From: a virus
Length of the DNA stretch: 64,000 nt
Direction: 5' to 3' (one strand)
IMG/VR virus record: IMGVR_UViG_3300025647_000019
Coordinates: 29,965-93,964 of that record
Shown piece by piece: positions 59,771 through 64,000 of this stretch. Each line of letters begins with the position of its first letter. The stretch's first letter is position 1. The position numbers and the translations under genes were made by a program. The notes beneath the pieces were generated by a model. It was not told the origin of the DNA. It was given only the letters and a program-made list of their open reading frames with translations, and made no database searches.

Positions 59771-60115
59771 ATGTTCAAGATCTATTACGCCGGCAAGCTT
59801 AGCAAAATGCCTCAAGGTCCCGTTCGGGACGACTTCACTAACAAGGTTATTGATTTGACGTTTGGCTGGGATTTCTACATCGAACGCCACGATGGCCTCG
59901 ATCTTGATGAAACTCACACTTTTGTTGGTATCACTGATCTGACCGATCCTGAAGAGATCTTTTACAAATATAATATGGAAATCGATGAAGATTTCGCCGA
60001 ATATATTTACAACTCTGATGCTACTCATACTAGCATGAGTGTTGGTGATGTTCTGGTCGATACAATGACGGGCAAGAGGTACTTCTGCGACCGAATTGGT
60101 TTTACAGAGGTTTAA
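59771..60115 (+). CDS. Unknown early-type protein
   Basis: 114 residues, acidic, first gene after the promoter, with AAGGAGTTCCCCA upstream. Codons are more GC-rich than in the rest of the genome. TFGWDFYIERHDGLDLDETH is notable for acidic and aromatic residues; no known family. Possibly a host-takeover protein, by position only. Confidence 0.55.
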   Translation: MFKIYYAGKLSKMPQGPVRDDFTNKVIDLTFGWDFYIERHDGLDLDETHTFVGITDLTDPEEIFYKYNMEIDEDFAEYIYNSDATHTSMSVGDVLVDTMTGKRYFCDRIGFTEV

Positions 60116-60117
60116 CA

Positions 60118-60363
60118 ATGAATTCCTACGATCCAAATAAAACCTATGTTCTCGCTCATAATGATTGGTGTGTCAGTACACAGTATCCAGTTTATAATAA
60201 TGAAACTCATGAGGTGATTAATAAACACGAACTTCACATTTTCAGTTGGCAAGGTCGTAAATTAATTAAACATAAATCCTATGGAATGTTGTTCGATAGT
60301 TCCGAAGAAGCTCGGGAATATGCTTTTAACCTTGGATTTTTGAAGGAGTACAATCATGGATAG
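60118..60363 (+). CDS. Unknown small protein
   Basis: 81 residues; strand-rich, His/Tyr-rich (YVLAHNDWCVSTQYPVYNNE). GAGGTTTAACA upstream. No motif. Function unknown. Overlaps the next gene by 8 nt. Confidence 0.5.
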   Translation: MNSYDPNKTYVLAHNDWCVSTQYPVYNNETHEVINKHELHIFSWQGRKLIKHKSYGMLFDSSEEAREYAFNLGFLKEYNHG

Positions 60364-60589
60364 CAGAAAGACAAACAGTCATCATGATCTTCGACATGGG
60401 GGTCCCTGGGATCGTGGAGCAGCCGATAGCTATTATCATCGGCCGAGATCTCCTCATTATTATGTCGGCAGTACTGGAACTTCACTTAGAATTGACGAGG
60501 AAAATATGACAGAAGAAGAGCTCCGGGATTACTACGAGGGCTATGAATGGAATGAAACCTTTGGAGACAAGAAAGATTGGGGATGGTAA
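60356..60589 (+). CDS. Unknown small acidic protein
   Basis: 77 residues, His/Arg-rich N-terminus (SHHDLRHGGPWDRGAADSYY) and acidic C-terminus. AAGGAGTACAATC upstream. No motif. Function unknown. Confidence 0.45.
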   Translation: MDSRKTNSHHDLRHGGPWDRGAADSYYHRPRSPHYYVGSTGTSLRIDEENMTEEELRDYYEGYEWNETFGDKKDWGW

Positions 60590-60590
60590 A

Positions 60591-60824
60591 ATGAACAAAA
60601 TTATAGATGAATTATCAGTAGCTGGATATTGGGATGAGTTTTGCTTTGTTTGTCAAACTCACACATATCAGCCAGAAGGATTTTGTTCGGTTTGTGGATG
60701 GTGTGATTACCTTAATGATTATATGACTGAAAGGGAGTATAAGAATCGTGAAACTTTGGATGACGTTTTTGCTCGTGTGGACGCTAGGTTTGATAATAAT
60801 AGGATTGCTGCCAAGAAAAAGTGA
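60591..60824 (+). CDS. Small zinc-binding protein
   Basis: 77 residues. CFVCQTHTY and CSVCGWCDY give C-x2-C and C-x2-C-x2-C, a treble-clef or zinc-ribbon motif, followed by an acidic helix and a basic tail. Likely nucleic-acid or protein binding. ATG 60591 is chosen (GGGGATGGTAAA upstream). Confidence 0.55.
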   Translation: MNKIIDELSVAGYWDEFCFVCQTHTYQPEGFCSVCGWCDYLNDYMTEREYKNRETLDDVFARVDARFDNNRIAAKKK

Positions 60825-61227
60825 AGTAGTAATTCAAGAAATTGAAATAATTTCTGAACCTGACACTTTGAAATTTGAAGACCCAGATTGGGTTTATCCA
60901 GAATATATTGATGTCACTGTAACTGTATATCATGCTGTTGAATCACAGACAGATGATACACCACATATAACAGCAGATGGGACGGTAATTGATGTACGAA
61001 ATGCTGGACAATATAGATTTTGCGCTCTTTCACGAAATCTTTTGGAACGTTGGGATGGTCCTTATAGTTATGGTGACACTGTTTTTGTTGAAGGTGCTGG
61101 ATCTCTTTCGGGTCCATGGATCGTCAAAGACACGATGCACAAAAGATGGGAAAACAGAGTAGACCTTTTGGTTGATGTTGACACAAGACCCTATAAATTT
61201 GAAACTGCAAAGTTAAGGAGTTTGTGA
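60748..61227 (+). CDS. Membrane-anchored 3D-domain protein (double-psi barrel type)
   Basis: 159 residues starting GTG. Hydrophobic N-terminus (LWMTFLLVWTLGLIIIGLL) is a signal anchor. The rest resembles the 3D domain of MltA/RlpA-like cell-wall enzymes: VTVYHAVESQTDD, HITADGT, CALSRNLLERW, then a GDTVFVEG strand and WIVKDTM with VDLLVDV. In such domains three Asp form the active site. It may act on peptidoglycan. Ends in RSL with the ribosome site of the next gene inside. Confidence 0.6.
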   Translation: MKLWMTFLLVWTLGLIIIGLLPRKSEVVIQEIEIISEPDTLKFEDPDWVYPEYIDVTVTVYHAVESQTDDTPHITADGTVIDVRNAGQYRFCALSRNLLERWDGPYSYGDTVFVEGAGSLSGPWIVKDTMHKRWENRVDLLVDVDTRPYKFETAKLRSL

Positions 61228-61394
61228 TGTTGGCAATTTCAATTATGAAATGCATGTCGGTAGTTGGAATTGTGACTTCACTAATGTCAATGACAAATGA
61301 AAAAACAATTTCTGGTGAAATGGTAGTTGGATTCATAATCTTTTTGGCTTTGTTTATCATTACAGATTATGTTTCAAATCTTAAGAGAAAGTAG
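61227..61394 (+). CDS. Two-span small membrane protein, 55 residues
   Basis: MLAISIMKCMSVVGIVTSLM and, later, GFIIFLALFIITDYVS give two hydrophobic spans. AAGGAG six bases upstream of ATG. Follows the 3D-domain gene, so it could be a membrane helper of a lysis or wall function. No family recognised. Confidence 0.5.
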   Translation: MLAISIMKCMSVVGIVTSLMSMTNEKTISGEMVVGFIIFLALFIITDYVSNLKRK

Positions 61395-61401
61395 GTCTGT
61401 G

Positions 61402-61563
61402 ATGAATATGACACCGAAAGGTTATAAATGGGTAAAGAACACAATTACCACTGGATATCGGATGATAAAAGAAATCGATCCAAGTGGGAATATTCATGTT
61501 ACACACGAACCAATTGAAGAATCAAACTGGGTTTTGGTTCCTATAAAAAATAGGAGTTTGTGA
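61402..61563 (+). CDS. Unknown small protein, 53 residues
   Basis: MNMTPKGYKWVKNTITTGYR, then EESNWVLVPIKNRSL. TAGGTCTGTG upstream. Ends in R-S-L like the gene at 60748. No motif. Function unknown. Confidence 0.45.
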   Translation: MNMTPKGYKWVKNTITTGYRMIKEIDPSGNIHVTHEPIEESNWVLVPIKNRSL

Positions 61564-61751
61564 TGGAATGGTCTTTGACTTCAGTTTTAATCGGTGCAGT
61601 TATCGCATTTATTATCACATTGCCAATTCGTATTGGTGAAGAATATAATAAGAATAGAGAATATTGGGAATTGAAAGTCACTTGGGAACCTTGGTTGATT
61701 TCACTTGGACTTTTGATAATTACATTAATGTCTTTGGAGGTATGGAGATGA
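61563..61751 (+). CDS. Two-span small membrane protein
   Basis: 62 residues with two membrane spans (VLIGAVIAFIITLPI; WLISLGLLIITLMSLEV). AGGAGTTTGTG upstream, same junction as at 61213. Function unknown. Confidence 0.5.
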   Translation: MEWSLTSVLIGAVIAFIITLPIRIGEEYNKNREYWELKVTWEPWLISLGLLIITLMSLEVWR

Positions 61752-61788
61752 ACCATTATGACGATCATGGGGTTGGGGATTTAAAGGC
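61748..61788 (+). repeat. Direct repeat, copy 1 (41 nt)
   Basis: The first 41 nt of the gene are repeated at 62461-62501, with three third-codon-position changes (38 of 41 identical). It encodes the common MNHYDDHGVGDLKA start. Confidence 0.85.
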
Positions 61789-61963
61789 TGAAATTAAACA
61801 CCTTAATCTTGTTATTGAAAGATTAACAGAACAGAAGAAATTTCATAAAGAACGAAATGATGAATGGATAAAGCAAGCAAATTATTATAAAAACAAATGG
61901 GTTACTCTTAAACGTCTTGTTTTTGAATTCAATACTCAAGCAAGAGAAAAGGAATGTTTGTGA
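61748..61963 (+). CDS. Small coiled-coil protein (MNHYDDHGVGDLKA family, copy 1)
   Basis: 71 residues. N-terminus MNHYDDHGVGDLKAEIKHL is shared with the gene at 62461. The rest is a basic coiled coil. ATG 61748 chosen: GGAGGT six bases upstream; ATG 61742 abuts it. Function unknown. Confidence 0.55.
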   Translation: MNHYDDHGVGDLKAEIKHLNLVIERLTEQKKFHKERNDEWIKQANYYKNKWVTLKRLVFEFNTQAREKECL

Positions 61964-62250
61964 TGAGACTTAAATTATGGAGAATTTTAATTTGTTGTGT
62001 TGACAGTTATAAAGAAAAATTTCCATACAATTTGTGTGACCATCATTATTTTGAAACACCGCAAGAAGTTGATGATGCTTATCATATGATGTATAAGCAT
62101 TATGGGTATAGAAGGAGATTATTTAACAGAAATGAAATATTCAATATAAAAATTGAAAAATGGATTAACCCACAATCTACTTTACCAACTGGACGGTGGA
62201 TTGAAGTAACACTTAAAGATTTATATAAATCAGATGAGGAATTATATTAA
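61963..62250 (+). CDS. Unknown small protein
   Basis: 95 residues. DHHYFETPQEVDDAYHMMYK and GRWIEVTLKDLYKSDEE. AAGGAATGTTTGTG precedes ATG 61963. No motif. Function unknown. Confidence 0.5.
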   Translation: MRLKLWRILICCVDSYKEKFPYNLCDHHYFETPQEVDDAYHMMYKHYGYRRRLFNRNEIFNIKIEKWINPQSTLPTGRWIEVTLKDLYKSDEELY

Positions 62251-62252
62251 CG

Positions 62253-62327
62253 ATGATTTTAATTAAAGTTATTATTATGATAATAATTGTATACATTCTT
62301 TTAGCAATGTCGTATAATGAAGATTAG
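62253..62327 (+). CDS. 24-residue membrane micropeptide (candidate)
   Basis: MILIKVIIMIIIVYILLAMS followed by YNED: almost all hydrophobic. The upstream GAGGAATTAT is far and weak, so translation is uncertain. The stop overlaps the next start. Confidence 0.3.
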   Translation: MILIKVIIMIIIVYILLAMSYNED

Positions 62328-62461
62328 TGAAACGTGATAGTGGAAATAGGGATTTTACAGATTACGATATGGGATCATTAAGACTTCCTATTGATGTTGA
62401 CTTCTCCGAAAAGTATTTGAAGGTTAAACAAATCATTGTTGTTTTTGAAGGGATTGAATAA
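62327..62461 (+). CDS. Unknown small protein, 44 residues
   Basis: Reads from GTG: MKRDSGNRDFTDYDMGSLRL then PIDVDFSEKYLKVKQ and IIVVFEGIE. Its stop overlaps the next ATG (TAATG). GTG start with no strong ribosome site. Function unknown. Confidence 0.4.
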   Translation: MKRDSGNRDFTDYDMGSLRLPIDVDFSEKYLKVKQIIVVFEGIE

Positions 62462-62501
62462 TGAACCATTATGATGACCACGGGGTTGGGGATTTAAAGG
62501 C
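62461..62501 (+). repeat. Direct repeat, copy 2 (41 nt)
   Basis: Matches 61748-61788 at 38 of 41 positions. Confidence 0.85.
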
Positions 62502-62877
62502 CCGCATTTCAGAACTTGAAGATGAAATTAAACAGCAAGCTATTATCATTGGAAAGAGTATTGATGACAATGATAAGGTTGTGATGGAATTTCGTGGGAA
62601 AGAAATTGAATACGAAAAGCGTATTGCCGAACTTGAGGCCAGGGTGGCGCAGATAAAGGAGTTTTCCGATGGAAATATGTACTACATCCCCAGGCGTACA
62701 ATGATGGGCCTGAAGGCCATCCTCTCCGACACCCGCAAGCCGTTGGCTGTGGTGGAGGGGCGGGTGTATATGCAGGACAACTCATCATGGCTTACCGTTA
62801 CAGAGGTTCCGCTGATGCCAGATCAACCCGTCACCGTAGTCGTCATGCCGAAGGAGGGCGGCGATGGCCAAGATTAA
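62461..62877 (+). CDS. Chimeric coiled-coil protein (MNHYDDHGVGDLKA family, copy 2)
   Basis: 138 residues. Starts with the repeated MNHYDDHGVGDLKA and an AT-rich coiled coil; from about nt 62625 the codons become GC-rich (RVAQIKEF, RRTMMGLKAILSDTRKPLAV). The sharp change in composition inside the frame suggests a recombination joint. Function unknown. Confidence 0.55.
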   Translation: MNHYDDHGVGDLKARISELEDEIKQQAIIIGKSIDDNDKVVMEFRGKEIEYEKRIAELEARVAQIKEFSDGNMYYIPRRTMMGLKAILSDTRKPLAVVEGRVYMQDNSSWLTVTEVPLMPDQPVTVVVMPKEGGDGQD

Positions 62878-63220
62878 ATCACACCCGCTTTACTGGATAG
62901 CGCTCGCCCAGCTGCTCGCCGTATTGGTTTTGGCATGGGCCATGCGCGAAATCGTCATTCCAGTGGTGTCTGACAAGACGGACCCGGAGCCACCGGCGTG
63001 GAGAGTGTTGGTACAGAAGCCAAAGATATGGAGGTACATCAGCGTAACCCCAGATTCGATGATGTGGACTGATGGATCAGGACTATATAGCGACCGCTAT
63101 TTCATGGACCATATCATGCCGTCATGTGTCTACGACACCATTATCACGGGGAAGCCCAATCTGCCGAAGGAGGACGCCGATGATCCTACCATTGATGGCG
63201 ATGGATGTGGGCATTTTTAA
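62864..63220 (+). CDS. GC-rich small membrane protein
   Basis: 118 residues with one N-terminal span (WIALAQLLAVLVLAWAM) then a soluble region rich in Pro/Asp and ending in DGDGCGHF. Its GC content is far above the window average. GGAGGGCGGCG upstream. Probably recently acquired. Function unknown. Confidence 0.55.
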   Translation: MAKIKSHPLYWIALAQLLAVLVLAWAMREIVIPVVSDKTDPEPPAWRVLVQKPKIWRYISVTPDSMMWTDGSGLYSDRYFMDHIMPSCVYDTIITGKPNLPKEDADDPTIDGDGCGHF

Positions 63221-63232
63221 AGGGAGAAAATA

Positions 63233-63463
63233 ATGGCTAAAATTATTTATGAGTTCGACCCAACGGATCCAAATGAAAAATCTTCAATTGCCGTTCATGA
63301 TATGGCATGGGGTATGTGGCATGTATTGTGGAATATTAAAAACAATTACAGAAATAATGCTGACCATGGGGACGAAGAAACTTGTTTAATGTATGAGAAA
63401 ATGCTTTTTGATCTCATGGATCTATTTCATGATTATGGAGTTAACTTAGAGAGAGTTGAATAA
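63233..63463 (+). CDS. Unknown small protein
   Basis: 76 residues; SSIAVHDMAWGMWHVLWNIK and CLMYEKMLFDLMDLFHDYGV are helical. AAGGGAGAAAATA upstream. Back to AT-rich codons. No motif. Function unknown. Confidence 0.5.
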   Translation: MAKIIYEFDPTDPNEKSSIAVHDMAWGMWHVLWNIKNNYRNNADHGDEETCLMYEKMLFDLMDLFHDYGVNLERVE

Positions 63464-64000
63464 TGGCAGACTGGAAAACACTTGAAGGAATTCCTATTGA
63501 GGACATTTACGAAGCTATTCGTGAAGAAAACCAATTAGCACTCGATGCTGGTGGTGCCGTTATAGCATACATTGGTGTTGATGGTCAGAACCTTGGACAA
63601 AGAGGAACATCATTTGTTCAGTGTGTTGCTATTCATCATTACGATGATTGTGCTTCTGGTAAAGGTGGACGGGTTTTTTATGTTCGTCATATTGAGCGTA
63701 GATATAATAATCGTCAACAAAGACTTCTTCGTGAAGCAGAGTTAGCAATAAAGCTTGGACAAAAAATGGAGCCACTTTTTTCGGAATTGGATATTCCATT
63801 TGAGGTTCATGCTGATGTGAACTCTTATGCTGGGAAGAATAAAGAGAACAAGTCTCACGAAGTTCATGATGCCGTTAAGGGCTGGATTGAATCAATGGGT
63901 TGGGTTTGCAAAACAAAGCCTCATGCATTCGTTGCCAGCATCGTTGCTGATCGTCACACAAGAGGAACCAAACCTGCAAGGGGAAGACCTTTTGGAAAAA
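63463..64000 (+). CDS. RNase H-like DUF458/YkuK-type protein, 5' part
   Basis: Frame open to the right edge (179 residues). YIGVDGQNLGQRGTSFVQCV, VFYVRHIERRYNN, VHADVNSYAGKNKENKSHEV and GWIESMGWVCKTKPHAFVAS followed by IVADRHT match the DUF458/YkuK RNase H-like group (Asp in GVDGQ, in HADVN and in VADRHT). Likely a nuclease-fold protein. The 3' end is outside the window. Start ATG overlaps the previous stop. Confidence 0.7.
   Translation, partial: MADWKTLEGIPIEDIYEAIREENQLALDAGGAVIAYIGVDGQNLGQRGTSFVQCVAIHHYDDCASGKGGRVFYVRHIERRYNNRQQRLLREAELAIKLGQKMEPLFSELDIPFEVHADVNSYAGKNKENKSHEVHDAVKGWIESMGWVCKTKPHAFVASIVADRHTRGTKPARGRPFGK

Noticed and set aside
1-64000. CRISPR arrays, insertion sequences, tRNA genes
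   Set aside because: No regularly spaced repeats, transposase-like proteins with inverted ends, or cloverleaf sequences were noticed by eye; a tRNA scan was not possible here.

Overview
The window is a 64 kb piece of a large, AT-rich, T4-like contractile-tailed bacteriophage (myovirus) genome. The host is probably an aquatic Gram-negative bacterium. Phage identity rests on the major capsid C-terminus, tail sheath, tail tube, tape measure, baseplate hub, gp32-type single-strand binding protein, RecA/UvsX recombinase, DnaB-type helicase, 5'-3' exonuclease and family B DNA polymerase. A Gram-negative host is inferred from a phage-encoded outer-membrane beta-barrel protein and from heptose and deoxysugar enzymes. 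Almost every gene is on the + strand, packed with 4-20 nt overlaps; the one confident minus-strand gene encodes the tail tube.

Layout. 0-14.2 kb: head, neck, tail and baseplate genes, interspersed with small proteins sharing an N-terminal helix (MKKSELKELIKEC-type) that resembles a T4 capsid-targeting peptide. A likely +1 frameshift joins the gp26-like baseplate/tail chaperone to a C-terminal extension. 14.2-16.3 kb: an unrecognised protein, a very small family A polymerase (palm plus fingers only) and a small unknown. 16.3-31 kb: replication, recombination and nucleotide supply: gp32, RecA, FEN-like exonuclease, an outer-membrane barrel, DnaB helicase, class II (B12) ribonucleotide reductase, dNMP kinase, dUTPase, PolB and dCMP deaminase. 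31-38.7 kb: lysis-type genes (small membrane protein, membrane-anchored cupin, amidase endolysin), a large unknown protein, a fused NMNAT-like/ligase-like enzyme and a pol beta-type nucleotidyltransferase, several with putative prohead-protease sites.

38.9-54 kb: a 15 kb glycan operon with glycosyltransferases, a heptose-kinase-like protein, RmlC-like epimerase, NAD sugar epimerase, B12-binding radical SAM enzyme, PfpI-family protein, cupin, a paired TPP-dependent E1 alpha/beta dehydrogenase, HAD phosphatase, a ColD-type PLP 3-dehydratase with His replacing the Schiff-base Lys, and an FkbM methyltransferase. Together they suggest synthesis of an unusual, possibly C2-branched, 3,6-dideoxy sugar. 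54-59.6 kb: a nucleotide or DNA-modification operon (MazG-like, ThyA homologue, AsnB-like amidotransferase, methylase-like protein, M41-like metalloprotease, ThyX). Having ThyX beside a ThyA homologue suggests the latter makes a hydroxymethylated base. 59.7-64 kb: an early-type region of many tiny genes with near-identical junctions, a 3D-domain protein, and a GC-rich island fused to a duplicated 5' gene segment.

Regulation visible in the sequence: six sigma70-type promoters of one form (TTTAC[A/T], 17 nt spacer, TATAAT-like), one exact T4 late promoter (TATAAATA) before the tape measure, an 18-nt motif shared by two other leaders, and terminators after the capsid gene, tail tube gene, 38.8 kb and 59.6 kb. 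No tRNA genes, CRISPR arrays or insertion sequences were recognised. The sliding clamp, clamp loader, primase, terminase and portal are not in this window.
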